From: Idiomarina aquatica
GTDB taxonomy: Bacteria; Pseudomonadota; Gammaproteobacteria; Enterobacterales; Alteromonadaceae
DNA length: 64,000 bases
Assembly (NCBI RefSeq): GCF_003987185.1
Contig: NZ_PIPS01000002.1
Span: 124,001-188,000, forward strand
Direction of reading: 5' to 3'
Part shown: piece by piece, positions 36,190 to 44,581 of the stretch
How positions within the stretch are numbered: the stretch's first letter is position 1
How the letters are laid out: each line of letters starts with the position of its first letter
The notes under the pieces: generated by a model
The model's database searches: none
The model's input: only the letters and a program-made list of their open reading frames with translations
Told to the model about the DNA's origin: nothing
Program-made: the position numbers and the translations under genes

Positions 36190-37225
36190 ATGGACGCAGT
36201 ACATCATACCGAACGCCCCCAATTCTGGCGGGTCGCACAACGCTGCTGCATTATCGCCGGATCCGTTGATATTGCGTTCTTTGTGCTTTTTCTCTGGCTT
36301 AATTCGCCAATCCTTGCCTGGATAAATGTTCTTAGCGTGCTGATGTATGCCGGTGGCTATTTTGCTTACAAGTATCGGCGGAATGAACTTGGCAGCCTGC
36401 TGATCTGGGGCGAAGTTATCGGACATTCCGCGTTGGGGACGCTGTTGATCGGCTGGGACAGCGGCTTTCATTATTTCCTGCTGATGTTCGTACCGATTTT
36501 ACCGGTTACCTCCACCCGTAAACGCGCCATTATTATGCTGCTCATGCTCTGGGGCTATTACATTGGTCTTTATTTAATGATGCAGGTGCTAAGTCCGTTA
36601 CAGCCTGTGCCATCAGCGGCGTTGTCAATGGTTAACGTGTTTAACTTCAGCGTGGTATTTGCCATGTTCAGTTACCTCGCTTTTTTCTACGTCAAAACCA
36701 TTGGTCTCGCGCAGCAACAGCTTAAATTCGCCGCCTCGCGGGATCCCTTGACCGGTCTGTTCAACCGTCGTCATATGGGCGATATTGTTAATAGCCTGAT
36801 GAAACGTGTCGAAAAACACAACCACGCGCTGAGCGTGGCATTGATCGACCTGGATCGATTTAAAATGATCAATGACCTTCAGGGCCACAGTACGGGCGAT
36901 AAAATTTTGGAAGATACCGCCAAACTGCTGGAAAACTCCATACGCCCCGGTGATTTGGTGGCGCGCTGGGGGGGGGGAAGAGTTTCTGCTGTTGCTACCG
37001 GGCACCTCCATCGTTCAGGCGCGCGAGGTTGCCGAACGAATTCGCAAAACCATCGAGAGTTATGGTTGGGAGCAGGTGATTGGCGATTCACTGACGGTAA
37101 CCGCCAGCATCGGTGTGGCACAGCTTAAGTCCGGTGAAACCTTTAATTGTGCCGTAAAAAACGCAGACGTTGCGCTATATAAAAGCAAAGCTGCCGGCAG
37201 AAATTTAGTGATGAGCTATCACTGA
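36190..37225 (+). pseudogene. membrane diguanylate cyclase, frameshifted in a G10 tract at the GGEEF motif
   Basis: Six membrane helices (residues about 18-180) are followed by a GGDEF domain beginning RDPLTGLFNRRHMGD, with DLDRFKMIND and an I-site RPGD. At 36968-36977 there are ten G in a row. Nine would read WGGEEF and continue as LLLLPGTSIVQAREVAERIR to a normal end at 37225. With ten G the frame turns into WGGGRVSAV and ends at 37128, destroying the active site. As given, no active enzyme would be made. The cause may be true mutation, reversible slippage (phase variation), or a sequencing error in the homopolymer. Its end overlaps the convergent EAL gene by 7 bases. Confidence 0.88.
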
Positions 37226-39897
37226 TTTACGCCATCCGCTGGATCGTTAATATTCAGCAAGGGACCGCGCTGCAGTAATGCGCTTAGATCATCCAGTGGC
37301 ATGGGCTTAGCGTAGCCAAAGCCCTGCAGATACTGGCAGCCCGCGGCGCCGAAGTAATGGGCCTGGACTTGGGTTTCTATCCCTTCAATGACGATGCGTT
37401 TGCCCACAGAGTGGGCAAGTGTGATGATCGAACTGACCAACGGGTAGTGCCCCTCTGACTGCTCTACCTGCATAGTGAAAGCGCGATCGATCTTAAGGGT
37501 ATCTACCGGCAGAGTATTTAAGTAAGACAAGCTTGAGTATCCGGTACCAAAGTCGTCAATCGCAATCTTTATTCCCTGATCACGAAGCCGGTTGAGCTGT
37601 TGATTGATAAAGTGCAGATCGCGAATAAACACGCTTTCAGTGATTTCGATACAGAGTTGCTTGAGTGCAAAACCGGTTTTGGTTGCCAATTTTTGCAACT
37701 CCAGAGGCATGTCCGAAACATGAAAATGGTGCGCAGAAATATTGACGGACAGGGTCAATGAGTGTTGCTTTGATAACTCAGCAAGATCAGTCATGGCTTG
37801 CAAAAGTACCCACTCGGAAAGCTGTTTGATTTGGCCCGTTTGTTCGGCGAGCGGAATAAACAGCGCTGGCGGCACCACCGAACCATCCGCTTTATACCAG
37901 CGAGCCAGAGCTTCGACCGCGACAATGCGGCCGTCAGTTGCGGCGACAATCGGCTGATAAAAGACGCGAAGTTCGCTCGCATCTAAGGCGTCCTGCAATT
38001 CATTCCGTAAGGTCAAAGAGCGCTGATAGTGTTTTGCCATGTCGACGTTGAAAAGTCGATAATTGTTGCCGCCAAGCTCTTTAGCTGCCGTCATGGCGAC
38101 ATCGGCGGATTGAATGGCCTCGCTTGCTGAATGAGTGTGACGATCAACCGCGTAAACGCCGATACTGGCGGTCAGGTGGAGGGTGAAACCCTGAATGGTC
38201 AGTTTTTCGCGAATGGTTGCCAGCATCGACTGACATAAGGCGTCGATGTTAAACGCATCGGCACGGTGAACGAAAACAATGAACTCATCACTGCTAAAAC
38301 GAGCAATGCTGCTTTTTTTCGGTGCCCGTTGTTTTAGCCGTTCGGCAATGGCAACCAATACCTGATTTCCGGTACTGATGCCGAGGCTGTCATTAATGGG
38401 CTTAAAGCCATCCAGATCGATGAACAATACCCAACCGCTTGCGTTACGGGAGTCGATGGCCTGTTGCAGGAGTTTTTCTAAATGCGGACGACGAAATAGG
38501 CGCGTGACAGTATCCTGCGTCGCCAGTATCTGCAGACGCCGATTCGACATCAGCGCGAAGGTCAGAACGATGGCGAAAATAAAACCGGACAACAATATCA
38601 ACTGATGCATCTTGACCGAACTGGAGATGAGTCCCGGGCGTGCCAGAACCGCATAGATGGTTAGTGGGTAGCCGACCTCGAGCTGATACTGACGCTGCAC
38701 CACGACACTGCTGTTTTCGATCAACCAGAGCGACTGCTCGCTATTCAGTGCATCAGGTTCGTCACTGATGTAGGTGTTGTTGCCAATTCGAACGATTTTT
38801 GTGAACACATCAAAATAGGAATCGCTGATCGACGCCATCGACCTGGCGACGTCCAGGTGAAAGATAATAAAGGAGCGAGTTTCCGGTAGTGCAAGCTTTG
38901 CAGCCATCAGCGCTGTCGGCAGGGATGCCTGGCGATCGAGCGTGAGTTTAAAACCGGCATCAATCGTGCTTAACCAGCGCTGATAAAATGGCGTGGCAAT
39001 GTGCTCATAGTTTTGGTCGGATTCGCTCGGGCTTTGCCAGATGATGTTGTCATTTTGAACGATGCTGATGGCATCAATATTACTGGCATCCTTTTGCAAC
39101 CTTAACGCATCATTATACAGAACGTAATGCGGAGCCTCGCGGTTACTGACAACCCGTTCGGCATAGCGGGCCAGTAATGCCTCGTTATGCGCAATGGTCT
39201 TGTCCAGCGCCTCTCCGGTTTGTTGTATGGAGAGTATACCGCGTTGCTGAATATCACTGAGCTCCGCCGCAGTAAGATACACCCAAAACGAAATAGCAAC
39301 GCTTTGTACCAACAACGCCGGAAACCAGGCCACTGCCGAGCGCGATAGTTGGGTTCGTCCAGACAACAGATGAGCGATGACTATTGCGATGGCAATCAGC
39401 ACGATCATCAACGCGAAGATACTGAGCTCGAAAATATTGTTGGCGGCGATTAATTTGTGATCGGTAAACCAGATTTCTGCCAGCGCCGTACAACCGAGAA
39501 CTATGCCGAAGCTGGCGGTAACGATTGCCTGTGGCCAACTTAATCGGTGCATTCGAAAGGTCGCGAAATAAATGCCGACCAGCAATAGGTTTACAATCAT
39601 TACGTCGGGAGGTTGGTGAAACTGCGCCGATACGGCCTGTAACCCCCCAAACCAGAGCAACAGCGCGTAGGCGGCGCAACATAAACCGCAAAGTCGGGCC
39701 AACAAGGTTTTATTTAATGTGATGAAGATCAAACTGGCGCCAATAAACAAACCGGGCGCTGAGCCCAAGGCGGTAAGCACGGGTAGCGTGGATTCTTTTA
39801 AGACAACCTGATTAACGAAACCTGCTGCGCCCAACAACATCGCAAGGAGTGCGATATTGGTCAATATGGATAAAAGCAGTGCTCGATTAATCGGCAT
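37219..39897 (-). CDS. membrane GGDEF-EAL protein (probable c-di-GMP phosphodiesterase)
   Basis: 892 residues. About seven membrane helices (1-190) are followed by a periplasmic sensor region (about 215-430), a further helix, a GGDEF domain and an EAL domain. The GGDEF signature is degenerate (ARFSSDEFIVF), so cyclase activity is unlikely. The EAL domain keeps EALARW, NISAHHF, EITES, DDFGTGYSSLSYL and the late E of GIET, so hydrolysis of c-di-GMP is expected. It is convergent with and overlaps the frameshifted cyclase gene, suggesting an opposing pair. Confidence 0.9.
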   Translation of the reverse strand: MPINRALLLSILTNIALLAMLLGAAGFVNQVVLKESTLPVLTALGSAPGLFIGASLIFITLNKTLLARLCGLCCAAYALLLWFGGLQAVSAQFHQPPDVMIVNLLLVGIYFATFRMHRLSWPQAIVTASFGIVLGCTALAEIWFTDHKLIAANNIFELSIFALMIVLIAIAIVIAHLLSGRTQLSRSAVAWFPALLVQSVAISFWVYLTAAELSDIQQRGILSIQQTGEALDKTIAHNEALLARYAERVVSNREAPHYVLYNDALRLQKDASNIDAISIVQNDNIIWQSPSESDQNYEHIATPFYQRWLSTIDAGFKLTLDRQASLPTALMAAKLALPETRSFIIFHLDVARSMASISDSYFDVFTKIVRIGNNTYISDEPDALNSEQSLWLIENSSVVVQRQYQLEVGYPLTIYAVLARPGLISSSVKMHQLILLSGFIFAIVLTFALMSNRRLQILATQDTVTRLFRRPHLEKLLQQAIDSRNASGWVLFIDLDGFKPINDSLGISTGNQVLVAIAERLKQRAPKKSSIARFSSDEFIVFVHRADAFNIDALCQSMLATIREKLTIQGFTLHLTASIGVYAVDRHTHSASEAIQSADVAMTAAKELGGNNYRLFNVDMAKHYQRSLTLRNELQDALDASELRVFYQPIVAATDGRIVAVEALARWYKADGSVVPPALFIPLAEQTGQIKQLSEWVLLQAMTDLAELSKQHSLTLSVNISAHHFHVSDMPLELQKLATKTGFALKQLCIEITESVFIRDLHFINQQLNRLRDQGIKIAIDDFGTGYSSLSYLNTLPVDTLKIDRAFTMQVEQSEGHYPLVSSIITLAHSVGKRIVIEGIETQVQAHYFGAAGCQYLQGFGYAKPMPLDDLSALLQRGPLLNINDPADGVNQ

Positions 39898-40167
39898 AGT
39901 AATTACTGGCTATAGGCTTTGACAAAGGCGAAGGGTAAACGCAAACGAAAACAACTACAACGGCTATTACTAGGTTGGTGTAAATAAAATGTTATATTTT
40001 GTTTCATTGTCAGCTATAAAGATCGTTTAATTCGATTTTTTGCATTGATAAAACTCAAGCTTTGGTGTTTTGTACCTATATGAGTCAGGCGGTATTGTAT
40101 TGAGCGTTCCCTCAATTTTATGAAGATGGGATCATAAACTCTGTTTATTGTCGGCTGAAAAACCTTT

Positions 40168-40404
40168 ATGTGTATTGATATTAAAACAGCGTTTGGTATG
40201 GCAGTAAAAGTGAAGCGAGTGGAGTGTAGGTTGTCACAGGAGCAACTCGCAAATGGAGCTGACATGGCTCGTTCGTTTATCTCACGAGTCGAGCGCGGGA
40301 CAGCGAACCCTTCTGTTTCCTCGGTGATGAAGATAGCTGCTACACTTAGGTGTGTGCCATCGGAATTGTGGTTGCGGGCTGAGGCTTACCTGGAAGATAA
40401 GTAG
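40168..40404 (+). CDS. XRE-family helix-turn-helix regulator
   Basis: 78 residues consisting of one Cro/C1-type HTH (AVKVKRVECRLSQEQLANGADMARSFISRVERGTANPSVSSVMKIAATLRCVPSELW). The size resembles controller proteins of restriction systems and small chromosomal XRE repressors. No partner methylase or toxin is adjacent. An alternative start at 40198 would trim ten residues. A strong terminator follows. The 270-base gap upstream (39898-40167) is AT-rich and holds only the divergent promoters as far as I can see. Confidence 0.85.
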   Translation: MCIDIKTAFGMAVKVKRVECRLSQEQLANGADMARSFISRVERGTANPSVSSVMKIAATLRCVPSELWLRAEAYLEDK

Positions 40405-40424
40405 AAAAAAAAGCAACTAACTGG

Positions 40425-40462
40425 CAAACTGTGGCGATATTTTTTCCACAGTTTGTTTTTTT
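40425..40462 (+). terminator. intrinsic terminator between the XRE gene and ychJ
   Basis: CAAACTGTGG (40425-40434) pairs perfectly with CCACAGTTTG (40446-40455), followed by seven T. The T-run ends directly at the ychJ ATG, so ychJ would have a very short leader or depend on read-through. Confidence 0.9.
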
Positions 40463-40909
40463 ATGTCTGACTTAACATCCCAACGGCAATGCTATTGCGG
40501 TTCTGAGTTCCCTTATCGGCAATGTTGTCAGCCGCTGCATAATGGTCGTGTGCAAGCGGATCGCCCTGAACAGCTGATGCGTTCACGTTACAGTGCGTTT
40601 GTGCTAACCCTCACTGATTATTTGCTCGCCACCTGGCATCCCCGTACCCGTCCTGCGACACTGGATTTATCGGACAACCCTCAATGGATAAAGCTTCAGG
40701 TTGTGTCCGCATCACAATCATTGACAACCGGCAAAGTCCATTTCAGAGCATTTTACCGTGAACAGGGCTCGGTTGGTTTTATGGAAGAACACTCCGACTT
40801 CGTCAACCACGAGGGGACTTGGTATTACCTGAAAGGTGATGTCCGTGGAGTAAAGCCGTTTGTGCTAGAATGCGGCGCGTTTTTTATTGGGTGGAATAAA
40901 TCCTCATGA
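40463..40909 (+). CDS. ychJ: YchJ family protein with SEC-C metal motif
   Basis: 148 residues. The N-terminal SEC-C motif (CYCGSEFPYRQCCQPLH) probably binds zinc, followed by the YchJ/UPF0225 middle domain (LMRSRYSAFVLTLTDYLLATWHPRTRP...WIKLQVV...FRAFYREQG). Cytosolic, function unknown. The start lies right after a terminator T-tract with no clear ribosome site. It overlaps mntP by 4 bases (ATGA). Confidence 0.9.
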   Translation: MSDLTSQRQCYCGSEFPYRQCCQPLHNGRVQADRPEQLMRSRYSAFVLTLTDYLLATWHPRTRPATLDLSDNPQWIKLQVVSASQSLTTGKVHFRAFYREQGSVGFMEEHSDFVNHEGTWYYLKGDVRGVKPFVLECGAFFIGWNKSS

Positions 40910-41469
40910 GCTCTGTTGCGCTTATCTTACTTGCTTTTGCCATGTCCACTGACGCCTTTGCCGCGGCAATTGGAAAGGGCGCTGCGCTACGCAAGCCGAA
41001 GTTCAGTCAGGCGCTGAAAATTGGTGTGTTGTTCGGTGTGATTGAAGGAACAACGCCATTGATCGGCTGGCTGATTGGCTACTCCGCTAAAGGTTATGTG
41101 CAAGCCTGGGATCATTGGCTGGCGTTTGCGTTGCTGACACTCCTTGGTCTGCATATGATCTACGAAGGGTGTAAACCAGGGCTTGATAATGACCCTGATA
41201 ACGCGCCCGCCACGCCGCTGTTTAAATTGATACTCACCGCCATTGGCACCAGCATTGATGCGTTGACGGTCGGTATCACGCTCGCCTTTATGGACGTCAA
41301 TATTTGGCTTGCCGCCGGACTGATTGGTGCGGCTACCACCATTATGGTCACCATCGGTGTATTGGTCGGCCGGGTCGTCAGTCGGTGGTTGGGCCACCGT
41401 GCCGAGATTGGTGGTGGTTTGACATTGATCGTTATTGGTGTGTGGGTGTTATACAGCCATACCCTCTAG
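40906..41469 (+). CDS. mntP: manganese exporter MntP
   Basis: 187-residue inner-membrane Mn(II) exporter with six membrane helices. The two DUF204 repeats are visible, with conserved acidic residues in AMSTDAFAAAIGKG and ILTAIGTSIDALTVGITLAF. In many bacteria mntP follows a yybP-ykoY Mn riboswitch; none is apparent here because ychJ directly abuts it. Translationally coupled with ychJ. Confidence 0.93.
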   Translation: MSSVALILLAFAMSTDAFAAAIGKGAALRKPKFSQALKIGVLFGVIEGTTPLIGWLIGYSAKGYVQAWDHWLAFALLTLLGLHMIYEGCKPGLDNDPDNAPATPLFKLILTAIGTSIDALTVGITLAFMDVNIWLAAGLIGAATTIMVTIGVLVGRVVSRWLGHRAEIGGGLTLIVIGVWVLYSHTL

Positions 41470-41518
41470 AGCTTAGTGTTAAGTATTCATAAAAACAGCT
41501 GTTAAAAAATATCAATAC

Positions 41519-41539
41519 AAATAGGAATAATTCGCATTT
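41519..41539. promoter_or_regulatory. probable Fur box upstream of the TonB receptor
   Basis: A 21-bp inverted repeat, AAATagGAATaATTCgcATTT, about 60 bases before the receptor ATG. The GAAT-A-ATTC core with AAAT/ATTT ends matches the usual Fur site pattern. It indicates iron repression of the receptor gene. Confidence 0.65.
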
Positions 41540-41601
41540 ACGTTATTTTGTTCTCCCAGTAGAATGTCGCTCACTATCATAACGACAAAGGGATTGAACC
41601 A

Positions 41602-43983
41602 ATGAAACACTTTATGCCCAGTGCTCTGACACTGGCGTTAGCGGCCAATTTTGTAGCGACGACGGTTGTGGCAGATGACGGCACTATCGACAGCCAGGAG
41701 ATGGAACGAATGGTGGTCACCGCGTCCGGGTTTGAGCAAAAGTTAACGGAAGCACCGGCCAGTATTTCGGTCATTACCAATGAGGAAATCCGATTACGCG
41801 CGTTTACTTCACTGTTGGATGCGGTCAAATTTCAGGAAGGCATCGATATTGGTACATCACGGGATAAAACCGGTCAGGGCAGTATCAGTATGCGCGGTTT
41901 AACCGGCGAATATACGCTGATTCTGGTGGACGGCGTACGGCAAAATAATCACGGTGATATCTATCCCAACAACTTTGGCGGTAACGCGTTTAATCATATC
42001 CCGCCTCTGGCAGCTATCGATCGTATTGAGGTGATCCGTGGTCCGGCTTCAACCTTATATGGCGCGGATGCGCTCGGTGGTGTCATCAACGTGATCACCA
42101 AAAAACACACCAATGAGTGGACAGGGTCCGTCAGTTTTGGCCGCAGTGTACAAAGCAATGATGATTTCGGCGATGATTTTACCTCCGATTTCAGCCTAAG
42201 TGGGCCGTTGATTAAGGATAAGCTCACGTTGGGGTTGCGTGGCAGCTTGTACGATCAACAGGCGTCCAGCCCTGAATTTGAACCGGCGGTTGACCCTAAT
42301 GGTGTCGTGCATGTGCGGCAGTTGGGCTTTGGTAGTGGTGGTCGTACGGTCGATAACAGTGACGAACACTACGGTTTCTCTCTTTCTTATACACCCGTCG
42401 CCAATCAGCACATTAAGTTTAACTACGATGATTCCCATCAGTCGTACGATAACAGCCCAAGCTATGACCTTGAAACCGATACCATCACCTATCCGCTGGG
42501 TACCAAGGACAGCATTGAGTCAATCTGGCAGGCACGGGGCGGAACGGTAGCGCCGCGGGCAGGCTATGCCGAAGATCAAAGTTATGACCGCCGTTGGTGG
42601 TCGCTGATTTATGATGCGGATTGGTCGATGGCTTCGACCAGGATGGCGTTGTCTTATGTCGATACTGAGAATAATGGACGCACGTTGCCGCTCAGTGTTG
42701 CCGAACGTTTGCTGTTACAACAGATGTACGATGGTACCGGTGACTACCGTGGTTTGAGCGAACCGCAACGCCGCCAACTTGCCGAGCAAACGTTCTTGCC
42801 ACGTCCTGCGCGGCCGTTGCAAAGCAGCCAATACACCGTTGATGTGCGGGTTGATATTCCGCTGGAAAACCTTGCCGGTCACCATAACCTGGTGTTGGGC
42901 GGGCAGCTAATTGACGGCGAATTGAAAGATGGCGTATTTGGACTCGAGCAAGGCATGGCCGGCGCGGTTCAGGAGCAACAGATGTACTCGCTGTTTGCGG
43001 AAGACAACTGGATGCCGGTGGCGGATTTTACGCTGACCGCAGGGGTTCGTTACGATCATCATGATGTGTTTGGCAGCCAGGTTTCGCCCCGGCTCTATGG
43101 TGTCTACAACCTGTCCTCTGAGTGGACGTTAAAAGGCGGTGTCAGCACCGGCTACAAAACGCCAAAGACCACTGACTTGTATGACGGTATCACCGGTTTT
43201 GGCGGACAGGGCACGATTCCCTTTGCCGGTAATCCAGAACTTGAGCCAGAAACCAGCGTCAACTCAGAGTTAGCGCTTTACTGGAACGCGGCGGGCGCTG
43301 ACCATAGCGTTAATATAACTTATTTTAACACCCGTTTTGACGACAAAATTGCCCGTGGCGATACGGTTCAAAGTTGCGAGGTGACGGCGGGAGAGCGACC
43401 TTGTGTCAACTTGGGTCAGTATCAGCAATTGGGCTACGACAGTTTCAGTCAGGTGATTAACATTGATCGCGTCGACGTGCAGGGGGTTGAAGTTGCCGGC
43501 CGCTATGCGTTGAGTAACAGCTGGAGTTTGCGCGGTAATTACACCTGGACAGACAGCGAGCAGGTGACCGGCGCTCAGGCCGGGCAGCCGCTGACCAATA
43601 CCGCCGAACACATGGCCAATATGTGGCTAGAGTGGCGTGCCAGTGAGCCGTTGCGTGTGTACTTGCAAGGCGAGCTGCGGTCGGATCGATACCGTGGCTA
43701 CGATAACGTGACTGAACAGCAACAGTACTTTGAAAACTACAGTTTGTTGAATTTAGGCGCCAGTTATCAACTCAATCCGTACACGCAGATAAACGTACGC
43801 ATCAATAACCTGCTGGATCGCGATTTTACCACCTATTCAACCACATACACCGACCTTGACGGTGACGGTGACTACGAGTATGTCACCGGTCGGGGCGCTG
43901 TCAGTGAGGTTGTTTTTACGGATGATTACAACGTTAAAGACAAAGCCCGTAACCTGTGGGTTGGGGTAACGGTAAACTTCTGA
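41602..43983 (+). CDS. TonB-dependent outer-membrane receptor, ferric-siderophore type
   Basis: 793 residues. Signal peptide (ALTLALAANFVATTVVA), TonB-box region (MERMVVTASGFEQ), plug domain (APASISVITNEEIRLRAFTSLLDAVKFQEGIDIG...RGLTGEYTLILVDGVRQN...DRIEVIRGPASTLYGADALGGVINVITKK) and a 22-strand barrel ending NLWVGVTVNF. It resembles the FepA/CirA/BfrD group that takes up iron-catecholate or iron-hydroxamate complexes. A Fur-like box upstream supports iron regulation. No siderophore synthesis genes are in the window, so it probably takes up siderophores made by others. Confidence 0.92.
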   Translation: MKHFMPSALTLALAANFVATTVVADDGTIDSQEMERMVVTASGFEQKLTEAPASISVITNEEIRLRAFTSLLDAVKFQEGIDIGTSRDKTGQGSISMRGLTGEYTLILVDGVRQNNHGDIYPNNFGGNAFNHIPPLAAIDRIEVIRGPASTLYGADALGGVINVITKKHTNEWTGSVSFGRSVQSNDDFGDDFTSDFSLSGPLIKDKLTLGLRGSLYDQQASSPEFEPAVDPNGVVHVRQLGFGSGGRTVDNSDEHYGFSLSYTPVANQHIKFNYDDSHQSYDNSPSYDLETDTITYPLGTKDSIESIWQARGGTVAPRAGYAEDQSYDRRWWSLIYDADWSMASTRMALSYVDTENNGRTLPLSVAERLLLQQMYDGTGDYRGLSEPQRRQLAEQTFLPRPARPLQSSQYTVDVRVDIPLENLAGHHNLVLGGQLIDGELKDGVFGLEQGMAGAVQEQQMYSLFAEDNWMPVADFTLTAGVRYDHHDVFGSQVSPRLYGVYNLSSEWTLKGGVSTGYKTPKTTDLYDGITGFGGQGTIPFAGNPELEPETSVNSELALYWNAAGADHSVNITYFNTRFDDKIARGDTVQSCEVTAGERPCVNLGQYQQLGYDSFSQVINIDRVDVQGVEVAGRYALSNSWSLRGNYTWTDSEQVTGAQAGQPLTNTAEHMANMWLEWRASEPLRVYLQGELRSDRYRGYDNVTEQQQYFENYSLLNLGASYQLNPYTQINVRINNLLDRDFTTYSTTYTDLDGDGDYEYVTGRGAVSEVVFTDDYNVKDKARNLWVGVTVNF

Positions 43984-44000
43984 GCCGCTGATTATTACCG

Positions 44001-44027
44001 GTAACCTGCGCCATCGGCGCGGGTTAC
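44001..44027. terminator. hairpin between convergent TonB receptor and DUF4199 genes
   Basis: GTAACCTGCGCC and GGCGCGGGTTAC form a 12-bp stem (one G-T pair) with a 3-base loop. It overlaps the stop of the DUF4199 gene. A short T-run follows on the plus strand. Confidence 0.5.
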
Positions 44028-44488
44028 TGGCGTTTTAGAAAGACTGCCACTACGGCACTGGTAATGACGCCCATCCCTAACGCCCACACCGCAGACTGAA
44101 ATGAGTAAGTCAGCAGGCTGAAATATTGATTAGCCCGGGTTTCACTCATCATCCCCGATGTCACTGCGTATTCCCGCATATTAGGAAAAAATTCCGGTGA
44201 TATCACCGAGTGTACCAGCAGTTGCACTAAGGGCGATAAAACCGCGACGACGACCGAGATTTTCAAACCACTGACAAACCCCTGCCGCCATGACATTTTT
44301 CCGTCAGGCAAGGAGGAACGTTTGTCGCGTAACGCCAAGATATAAATAACAATGGCAACAACCGCGAATAGGTTGGTGACAATTGCATGGTACTCGATAT
44401 TATCGGAATGTAGCCCGCTAGCCCGCTCAATCAGCATCCAGATAATGATGGCGACGGCAAACACTAACCCCCATTTTATTTCTTTCAT
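44024..44488 (-). CDS. DUF4199 family membrane protein
   Basis: 154 residues with four membrane helices and the conserved loop SWRQGFVSGLKISVVVAVLSP typical of DUF4199. Function unknown. The Met at 44488 is preferred because the family normally begins just before the first helix (MKEIKWGLVFAVAIIIWML). Divergent from the GGDEF gene. A perfect 10-bp palindrome (CTAATATTAG, 44526-44535) lies between the two. Confidence 0.82.
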   Translation of the reverse strand: MKEIKWGLVFAVAIIIWMLIERASGLHSDNIEYHAIVTNLFAVVAIVIYILALRDKRSSLPDGKMSWRQGFVSGLKISVVVAVLSPLVQLLVHSVISPEFFPNMREYAVTSGMMSETRANQYFSLLTYSFQSAVWALGMGVITSAVVAVFLKRQ

Positions 44489-44581
44489 AACGTTTCTCGG
44501 CAGTTTATTGTTGTTATTAGTATGCCTAATATTAGCATTTGTGTAGACTAGTTGTTGGGTTAAATAAAACATTTTCTGGTC

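Noticed and set aside
40425-40905. Possible yybP-ykoY manganese riboswitch before mntP
   Set aside because: The upstream sequence is a simple intrinsic terminator followed by the ychJ coding region; none of the conserved riboswitch elements is apparent.
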